From Ignavibacteriales bacterium (GTDB taxonomy: Bacteria; Bacteroidota; Ignavibacteria; UBA10030): a stretch of DNA of 64,000 nt. Position numbers and translations under genes: made by a program. The DNA lies in assembly GCA_016192345.1 (NCBI GenBank), contig JACPUH010000064.1, forward strand, positions 1-64,000. The letters are read 5' to 3'. Below, in pieces: positions 37,389-45,302 of the stretch. Under the pieces are notes generated by a model. That model was not told the origin of the DNA. It did no database searches and was given only the letters and a program-made list of their open reading frames with translations. The first letter of the stretch is position 1, and every line of letters begins with the position of its first letter.

Positions 37389-38405
37389 ATGAAAACGATC
37401 AACTATGCACGCTTTATTCTGGTTGCCGTTCTGTGTTGCGCCCAGCTCGCTGTGGCGCAGCAACGGAAGTCAGGCCTGACCGGGGCGGCGTTCTTGAAAG
37501 TTGGTGTGGGCGCGAAGGCCATCGGTATGGGGTCAGCCGTCACCGCCGCGACGCAGGACGTCAATCAAATGTTCTGGAACCCCGCAGGGATCGCGTTGAA
37601 AGACGAGTCCATGCAGGCCAGCTTCAGCTACAATAAATGGATTGCCGACCTCGGCCACAACGCGGCCGCGGTCTCCTACAACTGGGAAGGGATCGGGACT
37701 ATCGGTATCGGGTTCATCCAGCTTGGTATAACGGGTATTGCGGCGGACCGCGACATCCCGCTCGATCCCGCACTGAAACCGTTCCAGGTCGAGACCAACA
37801 CCGGGGCGACCTACGACTATTCCGACATGGCTGTCCAACTTTCGTACGGACGGTACGTGATCGAGAACCTCTCGCTGGGCGCGACGCTGAAGTATGTGTC
37901 GCAAACCATCGACGGGCAATCGGTGTCGGCGGTCGCGTTCGATTTCGGCTCGGTGTATCACATCGGGGTGATGGACTGGACGATTGCGGCCCGGTTCAAC
38001 AACCTGGGTTCCGACATGAAGTACTATGATATCGCCTTCGGCCTTCCCCTTTCGTTCAGCATCGGCATGGCGCTGGCACCATGGAGTGCGGGCGATAGCA
38101 AGCTGATGGTGGCGATCGACGCGGTCAAACCGCAGGACGGTCCGCAGTACTTCTTCTCGGGAGCTGAATATTCCTTCATGAACATGGTCTCCGTCCGCGG
38201 TGGTTGGAAACTTAACTACTCCGGCACCGATGACGGCGGAACCACAGCGCGGAGCGCGATCAATACCACCATCGAAGGTCTCTCGGCAGGGGCGGGCTTT
38301 GCCACAAGCATGGCCGGTTACAACCTCCGCCTGGATTATTCCTACACCCAGATGGACCTGATCGATGCCGCTCACCGCATTACCGTTTCGGTGGGAATGA
38401 AATAA
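37389..38405 (+). CDS. PorV/UPF0164-like outer-membrane protein
   Basis: 338 residues with signal peptide MKTINYARFILVAVLCCAQLAVAQ and the family block AAFLKVGVGAKAIGMGSAVTAATQDVNQMFWNPAGIAL, matching the protein at 17582. Strand-rich sequence continues to ITVSVGMK. The ATG at 37389 has AGAGG upstream; an in-frame start at 37353 would add a non-signal extension. It is the third gene of the receptor / secreted protein / PorV trio. It may help move the preceding FlgD-tailed protein to the surface (inference). Confidence 0.82.
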   Translation: MKTINYARFILVAVLCCAQLAVAQQRKSGLTGAAFLKVGVGAKAIGMGSAVTAATQDVNQMFWNPAGIALKDESMQASFSYNKWIADLGHNAAAVSYNWEGIGTIGIGFIQLGITGIAADRDIPLDPALKPFQVETNTGATYDYSDMAVQLSYGRYVIENLSLGATLKYVSQTIDGQSVSAVAFDFGSVYHIGVMDWTIAARFNNLGSDMKYYDIAFGLPLSFSIGMALAPWSAGDSKLMVAIDAVKPQDGPQYFFSGAEYSFMNMVSVRGGWKLNYSGTDDGGTTARSAINTTIEGLSAGAGFATSMAGYNLRLDYSYTQMDLIDAAHRITVSVGMK

Positions 38406-38417
38406 TCATTGGCTTGG

Positions 38418-38527
38418 TTCGCCCGCAGATCGGGGCGAATGTTGGTAGAACATTGGGGTAATCTCCTCGTCAGGCTTTCCCTTGGTACAGGGTGTTGCGC
38501 CCGAGTGGGATTACCCCATTTTGTTTG
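38418..38527 (+). terminator. Two stem-loops after the PorV-like gene; second one terminator-like
   Basis: The first hairpin pairs TTCGCCC (38418-38424) with GGGCGAA (38433-38439). The second pairs TGGGGTAATC (38454-38463) with GATTACCCCA (38509-38518) across a 45-base, itself foldable, loop and is followed by TTTTGTTTG. The second could terminate the trio partially or act as a leader structure for the next gene. Confidence 0.45.
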
Positions 38528-38554
38528 TGATGGTCGGAGAAAGGATGAGCGTCC

Positions 38555-39610
38555 ATGCGAATGTCCGGGGCGGCATGGCTCGTTGTGATGGCGGCGTGCT
38601 GGGGCTCGGCATGCCGGGATGACGCCGGCTTGATCGATACACACGATCCCCACGACGCGGTCGGCAACCAGCGGCAAAATATTGCCTTTGGCCGGCTCGT
38701 TCCCGGAAGGCTCTTTGATATCTTTCTCGTCTCGGAAACCGGCGACGATCTCGTGAACCTGACGAACCATCCGGCCAGCGATCTGAACCCGGTCTGGTCG
38801 CCCGATGGGTTGTCTCTTGCGTTCGAATCGAACCGCGACGGTGCAACCAATATCTATACAATGACGGCGACAGGGGAAAACGTCCGAAATATCAGCGCGA
38901 TTGAACGCCGGGCATCGGAGCCTGATTGGTCGCCCGACGGCAGGTCGATCACTTTCCAGGGGGAGACCGTTTCTTCCATTGATATCTACGCGGTGAACCT
39001 CGCCGATCTTTCACGCAGGAACCTGACGAACGGCGACGGGCTCAATTATTATCCCCGGTATTCCCCCGACGGAACACGGATAGCATTCCTCTCGGACCGG
39101 AACGGCCGTCTGGGATTGCACGTGATGAACGCGGACGGATCCGATCAGAAGCGGATCACGGATATTTCCGGTGTTGATGCTTCCTTCACGCTCAAATGGT
39201 CGCCCGACAGCAGGATCATCCTGTATTCCTTCAGCTTCGGCGGACTGCGAGACCTTTTCAGGATTAATGCCGACGGGAGTGAACGGACAAACCTGACGAA
39301 CCATCCCGCCGATGATGTCCTCGGCGATTGGTCGCCCGACGGGAAGGAGATCATCTTCCAATCCAACCGCGTCGGTGTCTTTTGGATTTACCGGATGAAT
39401 TCGGATGGAGGAAACCTGGTCCGCATCACATCCGGCAACGACGAATCCGATGCTTCCTATTCGCCGACCGGAGGACGCGTGCTCTTCCTCAGTTCGAGGC
39501 GGGGGGCTTTTGAATTATGGATCGTCGATCTTGCGGGACTTGTCGAAGGTCTCGTGACTCCGACACTTGCAAGCGACCGGACGCCGCGGTGGAGACCGAC
39601 GCGTAAATAG
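38555..39610 (+). CDS. TolB-like WD40/PD40 beta-propeller lipoprotein
   Basis: 351 residues with a lipoprotein signal (LVVMAACWGSAC, lipobox GSAC, then RDDAG). At least six PD40 repeats with the signature WSPDG or YSPDG are spread over residues 75-345 (VWSPDGLSLAFES, DWSPDGRSITFQ, RYSPDGTRIAFLS, KWSPDSRIILYS, DWSPDGKEIIFQS, SYSPTGGRVLFLS). This is a TolB/DPP-like propeller anchored in a membrane, likely a periplasmic protein- or glycan-binding scaffold. It follows the PorV-like gene after a structured 149-base gap. No protease catalytic domain is attached. Confidence 0.8.
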   Translation: MRMSGAAWLVVMAACWGSACRDDAGLIDTHDPHDAVGNQRQNIAFGRLVPGRLFDIFLVSETGDDLVNLTNHPASDLNPVWSPDGLSLAFESNRDGATNIYTMTATGENVRNISAIERRASEPDWSPDGRSITFQGETVSSIDIYAVNLADLSRRNLTNGDGLNYYPRYSPDGTRIAFLSDRNGRLGLHVMNADGSDQKRITDISGVDASFTLKWSPDSRIILYSFSFGGLRDLFRINADGSERTNLTNHPADDVLGDWSPDGKEIIFQSNRVGVFWIYRMNSDGGNLVRITSGNDESDASYSPTGGRVLFLSSRRGAFELWIVDLAGLVEGLVTPTLASDRTPRWRPTRK

Positions 39611-39633
39611 AGCGTATGGGTGAACAGCAAGCA

Positions 39634-39682
39634 GTGAACCGTGAACTGTGAACTGTGAACTGTGAACTGTAAACAGTAAAAC
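39634..39682 (+). repeat. Tandem heptamer repeat GTGAACT (7 units)
   Basis: Seven 7-base units: one GTGAACC, four perfect GTGAACT and two worn copies (GTAAACA, GTAAAAC). It lies 24 bases after the stop of the propeller gene. Confidence 0.9.
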
Positions 39683-39702
39683 GTCAACATTGAGTTTCGA
39701 AC

Positions 39703-39751
39703 TTTCAACTTTCAACTTTCAACTTTCAACTTTCAACCTATAACCTTCAAC
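39703..39751 (+). repeat. Tandem heptamer repeat TTTCAAC (5 perfect plus 2 worn units)
   Basis: Five perfect TTTCAAC units at 39703-39737 followed by two worn copies to 39751, ending 7 bases before the ATG of the MetE-like gene. It has the same 7-base period as the GTGAACT array 20 bases upstream but a different unit. Confidence 0.9.
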
Positions 39752-39758
39752 TTTTATT

Positions 39759-40778
39759 ATGCCTCTTCTCCCCACCAGTGTTATCGGCAGTTATTCATTT
39801 CCCCAATGGCTCGATCATGCGCGCGAACTCGGAGCGAAAGGAGTCCTGACTCCAGCTCAAGTAGAGGAAGCCCATGACAATGCGGTCAAATCCGCTATTA
39901 AAGACCAGGAAATGGCGGGTGTCGACATCATCACGGACGGCGAGATCCGCCGCGAAACGATGGTGTACTTCTTCTCCAAACGAATTCATGGGTTTGATTT
40001 CGACCACCCGAAGATGATCCCGATCGGAGATCTTGATCCCTCCATCCAAATGCCTGACCCGGTTATCACGGAAAAGGTTATGTGGAAACAAAGTTTGAAT
40101 ATGGACAAGCACTTCGAATTTCTCAAAGAGCACACACTTGCGGGGACGAAGGTGTGCGTCACCGGTCCGCAGATGCTCGCCAAACGTGCAACCAACGAGT
40201 ATTATAAAAGCGACAAAGAACTGATTTTTGACCTCGCGGATATTCTCAACAAGGAACTCAAGAGCCTTGTTGCCGCCGGATGTGATTTCATCCAGATCGA
40301 TGAGCCGGTGTGGGTCGGATATCCGAAGGACATGCCTTGGCTGGTGGAGGCGTTCAACAGACTGGTGGACGGCGTCAACGCAAAGATCGCCGTGCATGTT
40401 TGTTACGGAAACTATCAATTGAAGAAACTCTTCAAAGGGCAATATGCCGACCTCTTTCCGGCCCTTCTCGATGTCAACGCGAGCCAGATCTGTCTCGAAT
40501 TTGCAGTCTCGGACGGGATCGGATTGGAATTATTCAAGCAGTACAAGACCGACAAGGAAGTGGCTGTCGGCGTTATCGATGTGAAGGATGAATCTGTCGA
40601 AACACCGGACGTGGTGGCAAAAAGAATCCGCCAGGCCCTGGAGTTTATTCCGGCCGAAAGGATGGTGATCGTCCCGGATTGCGGAATGAAGTTTATGCCG
40701 CGGGAGCGCGCATTTGGAAAACTCAGGGCGATGGTGGAGGGGACAAGGACCGTCAGGAAGGAACTCGGGCCAGCTTAG
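39759..40778 (+). CDS. MetE-like methyltransferase (cobalamin-independent methionine synthase C-terminal domain type)
   Basis: A 339-residue single-domain homologue of the catalytic half of MetE. It keeps the zinc ligands: His213 and Cys215 in AVHVCYGN, Glu247 in QICLEFA and Cys308 in VPDCGMKF. It also keeps GVDIITDGEIRRE and FIQIDEPVW. Stand-alone proteins of this type use methyl donors other than the polyglutamylated folate used by full MetE, often unknown ones. It is in a catabolic locus near a URO-D-family methyltransferase rather than with methionine genes, so a role in moving substrate-derived methyl groups is possible. The ATG at 39759 has no Shine-Dalgarno sequence and directly follows the heptamer repeats. 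Confidence 0.85.
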   Translation: MPLLPTSVIGSYSFPQWLDHARELGAKGVLTPAQVEEAHDNAVKSAIKDQEMAGVDIITDGEIRRETMVYFFSKRIHGFDFDHPKMIPIGDLDPSIQMPDPVITEKVMWKQSLNMDKHFEFLKEHTLAGTKVCVTGPQMLAKRATNEYYKSDKELIFDLADILNKELKSLVAAGCDFIQIDEPVWVGYPKDMPWLVEAFNRLVDGVNAKIAVHVCYGNYQLKKLFKGQYADLFPALLDVNASQICLEFAVSDGIGLELFKQYKTDKEVAVGVIDVKDESVETPDVVAKRIRQALEFIPAERMVIVPDCGMKFMPRERAFGKLRAMVEGTRTVRKELGPA

Positions 40779-40859
40779 GGAGTCCGTGGGGTCTTTTTAT
40801 TTATGGGAGCGTTGGGGATCTGAATCCATTATCCCACCATTCCAGAACGAAGGCATCGG

Positions 40860-42722
40860 GTGGTTCCAACATTTCTTTGGCTTCGCAATTTGAGTGATTT
40901 CCTCGTCGGAAGTCTGCGACACGCACGGCATTTTGACGGGGAGGCGTTCATGCAGCAACTGGCACGACAAGGATTCACTCATGTCAGCATCAACGGCCTC
41001 GGTGTTCACGAACCGTTTGAATCCGGCCCGCCGGGGGATGTCTATTCCTGGTTCTATGATTACAGTCCCGACCTCGACCAGTTTGTCCCCAGTGCTCTGC
41101 TGAAAGACTACTACCCGCAGGATTATCTGGATGCCAACTTGGGCTTTCTAAAAAAGAATGCAGCACTGGCGCGGAAATACGGGCTTGTCCCCGGCCTGCA
41201 CATCAACTCTCCCCGCTCGATGCCGGAAACATTCTGGGAAAAATATGCCTTTCTGCGGGGAGCGCGCATCGACCATCCCCGCGAAAGCTTCCGTCCCCGC
41301 TATACACTCGCCATGGCTCATCCGGTCACACAACAGCACTATCGTGCATTGGTCCGGAACATCATGGCGGAGGTTCCTGAGATCGGCTTCATGCATCTCT
41401 GGACGAATGATAGCGGTGCGGGGTTTGAGTTCGTCAGCTCGCTCTACGCAGGAAGAAACGGTGGCCCCTACCTGATTCGTGAATGGAAAAATGATCAGGA
41501 AATTGCGCGTGCGGCGGGGAAGAACGTCCTGACGTACTACCATCTTCTCCGTGATGAAGCCCGGAAGGTCAATCAGGATTTCCGATTAGTCTGCGACCTC
41601 GGCCCGTTCGCCGCGGAGCGACCGACGATCATTGAAGGTTTGGGTAACGGGATTGATGCCGGACGGTTCGGCTATTTTGAATTTCCCGATAAAGAGGAAG
41701 AACAACAGCAACTGGAGGCGGTCGGGGCCCTCCGTCATGCGACGCTCGACCTCACGACCGGCAATGTGATCGGTGCGCCGTTTCCGCGGTTGGTCTATGA
41801 GCGTCTTCAACAGGCTTACTCCCAGGGCATCCGCCACATCCTTGCCCATGTCGCCCCGAACTCGCTTGCTCCCTACGATATCAACGGTGAGGTCCTGAGC
41901 GCTGTTCAGCGAAGGGCCGATAGTTCGCTTGAATTCATCCTTCACGATTGCGCCCAACATTGGGTGGGCGAGCCCCATGCCGAAGCTTTGATTCGCCTCT
42001 GGGAAACCTCTGATGCAGCGATGAGGAGTTTTCCCAAGGGCGTTCCGTATGCAACGTTCGCCTTCCCATGGTTCAGGCTTTGGGTCCGGCCCTTCGTGCC
42101 GAATATCGACGCGATCCCCGAGTCCGACCGGGCGTATTACGAACGCTTTCTCGTCGCCACGTTCAACAACCCCAACCGGATCGATCTCAATAACGATATG
42201 ATGTGGAATTTTCTTACCGTTGCGGAAGCGGAGGAGAAGCGGGATATCCTCGACACGAAAACCTTGTGCTTGTTATCGGAAGCAATCGGTGCATCGGCAA
42301 CTCTCGTGGGGAAGTTTTCGCCCGACAGCCGCGAACATGCGGTGTTCCAGGATCAGCATGACCGCTTGGTGGCGTTTCGCTGTTTCTCCGCGACGCTTCG
42401 CAATACGGTCGCGTGGATCGCCTCCGTTCATGGATACGGACAGGCTTCCGAGCCTGCGGTCAAGAAGACGTACAGGGCAAAGGTCCAGGAAATGATCGAT
42501 CATGAGTTGGAAAACACAAAAACATTATTCACATTGTGGCGGAGCAGCAAAACGGACTTCATGGCGGTCTCGACTATCGGTGAGACGGCCCATTGCTACG
42601 GCGGGAACTTCGGCGAACTCCTTCAGAAGAAGATTGCGCTGATGGAACGCCACCGGAATGATGACCCATTTATTGATGCGAAGTATATGTGGCGGATGCC
42701 GGAGGATACCGGTGTCCATTGA
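40860..42722 (+). CDS. Putative TIM-barrel glycoside-hydrolase-like protein, family not recognised
   Basis: 620 residues without a signal peptide. The first half alternates strands and helices as in a TIM barrel (RQGFTHVSINGLG, KYGLVPGLHINSP, IGFMHLWTNDSGAGFEF, LVCDLGPF, FGYFEFP, GIRHILAHVAPN). The acidic residues in TNDSGAG and FEFPDKEEE could be active-site groups. The second half is mostly helical. I cannot name the family; alpha-glucuronidase- or GH20-like intracellular glycosidases have comparable plans. The frame opens at a GTG (40860) with no clear ribosome binding site. It lies between the MetE-like and URO-D-like genes. Confidence 0.55.
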   Translation: MVPTFLWLRNLSDFLVGSLRHARHFDGEAFMQQLARQGFTHVSINGLGVHEPFESGPPGDVYSWFYDYSPDLDQFVPSALLKDYYPQDYLDANLGFLKKNAALARKYGLVPGLHINSPRSMPETFWEKYAFLRGARIDHPRESFRPRYTLAMAHPVTQQHYRALVRNIMAEVPEIGFMHLWTNDSGAGFEFVSSLYAGRNGGPYLIREWKNDQEIARAAGKNVLTYYHLLRDEARKVNQDFRLVCDLGPFAAERPTIIEGLGNGIDAGRFGYFEFPDKEEEQQQLEAVGALRHATLDLTTGNVIGAPFPRLVYERLQQAYSQGIRHILAHVAPNSLAPYDINGEVLSAVQRRADSSLEFILHDCAQHWVGEPHAEALIRLWETSDAAMRSFPKGVPYATFAFPWFRLWVRPFVPNIDAIPESDRAYYERFLVATFNNPNRIDLNNDMMWNFLTVAEAEEKRDILDTKTLCLLSEAIGASATLVGKFSPDSREHAVFQDQHDRLVAFRCFSATLRNTVAWIASVHGYGQASEPAVKKTYRAKVQEMIDHELENTKTLFTLWRSSKTDFMAVSTIGETAHCYGGNFGELLQKKIALMERHRNDDPFIDAKYMWRMPEDTGVH

Positions 42723-42763
42723 GATCCGCAGGATGGTTTTGAACGTTTTGTGAAGAAAGAACG

Positions 42764-43933
42764 ATGGCGCATCGCATTGATATCCACTATCCCGCCGACG
42801 AGCTTCAACGCAACCGGCGACGGTTTGAACAGACGTACCGCTTTGAGTTTTTTGACAGAGTTCCCGTTCTCCTGGGAATCGAACCGCGCTACCTTCTGCA
42901 TGCCCGCGGCATCTCCTTTGGGGAATACTTTTCCGACCCAAAGACCCAGCTTCTCCATCAACTTGAAAATATCAAGTGGAGAATCGAGAACATACCGGAC
43001 GACTGGTTTGCGGCGCCGGAACTTGTCGTTGCCCCCGACTTCCAGAACGTCACGAATGCCAGCGGCTGTGGCTGCGAGATTTTCTGGCAAGAGGATGAAA
43101 CGCCACATGCGCTTCCCTGCATTTCCACCCTCGATGAATTGACCAACTACGAACTCCCATCCTGGGAAGGAACACTTTGGGGGAAGAGGGCTGAATGGTT
43201 TCTCGTGATGAGGGAACTGGCTGAAAACAGCTTTGATGTGCGGCTTAACGGCGAGCGGATTCCCGTGCGCGTCACCATGGCCATCAACGGTGACAGCCCG
43301 TTTATGTCGGCGATCGAAATGGCCGGTGCGGCCTTCTATAGCTGGCTGTTGGAAGCCCCCGAGACCTGTCATGAATTTCTCCGGAAAATCACCGACCGGT
43401 ATATTGAAGTCGAGTCCCGGTACAGGGAAATCCTCGGCAAGCCCTTGAACAGCGGGTTGAACTATTCGGACGACTCGGCACAGGTTATCTCTCTTAAGCA
43501 GTACCGGGAGTTTTGTGTTCCCATTGGCCGGCGGATGTACGACGCCTTCGGATGTGATCGGTTCGATGGACGGCTGATGCATCTATGCGGACGCAACGTA
43601 CATCTTCATCCGGCCCTCCTGCACGACCTTCATATTACGATGCTGCATGGGTTTGGCTCGGCCAACAAGCCGGAGGAGATGAGCCTCCTGGCCGGGAAGG
43701 TTGTTCTGCAAGGCAACCTCGACCCGATGACGCTTTACCAGGGAACCTCAGATGAAATCGAAACGGAGACCATGCATCTTCTCGAGTTCCTTGCCTCTGC
43801 GGGTGGATTGATCCTTGGAGACGGGTTTAATGTTGTGCCGGGGACATCGTTCCGGTCCCTGGAAGCGGTGAGAAAGGCAAGCGAGCTGTTTGGTGTTCCA
43901 AGACAATCCATGGATCCCATGCCGGTTCATTGA
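42764..43933 (+). CDS. URO-D-family methyltransferase (uroporphyrinogen decarboxylase-like)
   Basis: 389 residues with the fold and motifs of the URO-D family's methyltransferase branch: a zinc-type HLCG motif (His273, Cys275), VVLQGNLDP near 316 and ILGDGFNVVPGT near the end. The HLCG cysteine is absent from true haem-pathway uroporphyrinogen decarboxylases and typical of MtaA/CmuA-like corrinoid-methyl or demethylase proteins. A CGC cluster (residues 102-104) is also present. No corrinoid protein is encoded nearby. Together with the MetE-like protein this suggests methyl-group handling in the pathway. Haem synthesis is unlikely, as no other haem gene is near. Confidence 0.82.
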   Translation: MAHRIDIHYPADELQRNRRRFEQTYRFEFFDRVPVLLGIEPRYLLHARGISFGEYFSDPKTQLLHQLENIKWRIENIPDDWFAAPELVVAPDFQNVTNASGCGCEIFWQEDETPHALPCISTLDELTNYELPSWEGTLWGKRAEWFLVMRELAENSFDVRLNGERIPVRVTMAINGDSPFMSAIEMAGAAFYSWLLEAPETCHEFLRKITDRYIEVESRYREILGKPLNSGLNYSDDSAQVISLKQYREFCVPIGRRMYDAFGCDRFDGRLMHLCGRNVHLHPALLHDLHITMLHGFGSANKPEEMSLLAGKVVLQGNLDPMTLYQGTSDEIETETMHLLEFLASAGGLILGDGFNVVPGTSFRSLEAVRKASELFGVPRQSMDPMPVH

Positions 43934-43988
43934 CGTTTACTCAATCGGGGGAACTGTGAGCAGGAAGAATCAGGAAAAACCTGAACCT

Positions 43989-44492
43989 ATGAGAGTGAGG
44001 AAAGTATTTTGGCTTGCCCTGGGGGGGATCCTCCTTGCTGTCTCCTGCAGGGATTATGCCGTGGAGGAATCCGGCACGCAAGCGCTGATGTTTGGCGCGG
44101 GGGGGACGGTTTCGTTCCGGATCGACTCCCTTACGTATCGCAGCGATCGGTCGTTTGCGCGGCAAACCTCGTCGTTTATGGACGGACTGTTACAGACAGA
44201 ATTAAATTCAGGGGACTCCAAAGCTTTCTTCGAGATCAGCTTCAGGGTCGGTAGGAGCGATTCGCTCCTCTCCATTGCCCGGTGCGTCCTGCGACTCGGG
44301 CCGGTGGACAATGACGGGCTTTTCTATCAGTTCCCCGGCAACGAGAGCGGCTTTAGTCCGAACTTGCGGTTGACACGGGACAGGACCATCGTTGGCAGCT
44401 TCAGCGCGAAGCTCGCAGGCACCGGAGGGACATTCGGTACCGAAATTTCGTTAAGAAATGGGACGATCAACATTCCCTTCAGACAAAATTAA
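43989..44492 (+). CDS. Lipoprotein of unknown function
   Basis: 167 residues from the ATG at 43989 (a GTG at 43956 is an alternative). The N-terminus MRVRKVFWLALGGILLAVSCRDY is a lipoprotein signal with lipobox AVSC. The mature part looks beta-rich (GTVSFRIDSLTYRSDRSF, FFEISFRVGRSDSLLSIARCVL, GTFGTEISLRNGTINIPF). I do not recognise the family. Its stop overlaps the region of the dioxygenase start (TAATG), so the two are cotranscribed. Confidence 0.65.
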   Translation: MRVRKVFWLALGGILLAVSCRDYAVEESGTQALMFGAGGTVSFRIDSLTYRSDRSFARQTSSFMDGLLQTELNSGDSKAFFEISFRVGRSDSLLSIARCVLRLGPVDNDGLFYQFPGNESGFSPNLRLTRDRTIVGSFSAKLAGTGGTFGTEISLRNGTINIPFRQN

Positions 44493-44512
44493 TGATGGAA
44501 GGATCAAGGCCT

Positions 44513-45259
44513 ATGCAAAGCACTTCCCCGCAGCTCACTCCCGGCCAACTGGAACAGTATCACCGAGACGGCTACCTGGTGGTGCCGAATCTTTTGTCCG
44601 AGGAGGAAGTCGATACCTTTGTGAACTACGAGGCGACCCAGGATAAGAAATTCCGTGAGAGCCTGCATAACCATGTGGACAACCCGCAGTGGGCATACGT
44701 GGCAAAGCATCCGAACATGGTCTCGCTCATCCGTCAGATTCTGCAGAGCACGAACCCGATGATCGTGCAGACGATGTATATGGAGAAATGGCCCGCCGAA
44801 GCGGGAAAGGGGACGGCGTTGCATCAGGACACCCATTATCTCCCCAACGAACCGAATACCCTTATGGCCTGCTGGATCGCGATGAGCGATACGGACGGCG
44901 AGAATGGCGGATTGTGTGTGGTCCCCGGGAGCCAGTCCCATGGCCTGTACAAGACGCATAAATCCACCAACGTGAAGGACCACCAATCGTGGGAAGCGGA
45001 AGTGGGGATGCGCGATCGATCCGGCAAGGAGTGGAAGGAGACGATCTACTCGTTTGAAATCGAAGGGCTCGACCGGGACAAGATCGTGAACCTCGAAGTA
45101 CCAAAAGGCTCCGGTGTGTTCTTCACCGGCATGACGATCCATGGATCGTACGCGAACCGGTCGGTCGGTCGCGTGAGGCGTGCATTTGCGACACATTTTG
45201 TAAAAGAAGGAACGTGGGTCCTCAGGTCGGATGTGCAGACCCTTGCGCCGGTGGAGTAA
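44513..45259 (+). CDS. Phytanoyl-CoA dioxygenase (PhyH)-family Fe(II)/2-oxoglutarate oxygenase
   Basis: 248 residues from the ATG at 44513, which has AGGA 9 bases upstream; ATG 44492 is also in frame. It carries the complete iron triad: His104-Q-Asp106 in LHQDTHY and His210 in GMTIHGSYANRS, with the 2-oxoglutarate-binding Arg in RRAFATHF. Opening LEQYHRDGYLVVPNLLSEEEV is typical of the family. Such enzymes hydroxylate, or oxidatively demethylate, small substrates using O2. The locus context suggests a sugar or sugar-acid substrate (inference). Oxygen dependence implies the pathway runs in air. Confidence 0.9.
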   Translation: MQSTSPQLTPGQLEQYHRDGYLVVPNLLSEEEVDTFVNYEATQDKKFRESLHNHVDNPQWAYVAKHPNMVSLIRQILQSTNPMIVQTMYMEKWPAEAGKGTALHQDTHYLPNEPNTLMACWIAMSDTDGENGGLCVVPGSQSHGLYKTHKSTNVKDHQSWEAEVGMRDRSGKEWKETIYSFEIEGLDRDKIVNLEVPKGSGVFFTGMTIHGSYANRSVGRVRRAFATHFVKEGTWVLRSDVQTLAPVE

Positions 45260-45302
45260 GGGCCTGGTGTTGTGCCGTTGAAGGAGGGAAGGAGATGATA
45301 TC

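Noticed and set aside
31822-38405. A polysaccharide utilisation locus of the classic SusC/SusD type
   Set aside because: The receptor is SusC-like but no SusD-like lipoprotein follows; a FlgD-tailed secreted protein and PorV-like protein take its place.
39759-40778. Housekeeping methionine synthase metE
   Set aside because: Only the C-terminal catalytic domain is present (339 residues; full MetE is about 750) and no methionine genes are nearby.
42764-43933. Haem-pathway uroporphyrinogen decarboxylase (hemE)
   Set aside because: The HLCG zinc-type motif and the catabolic context match the methyltransferase branch of the family, not HemE.
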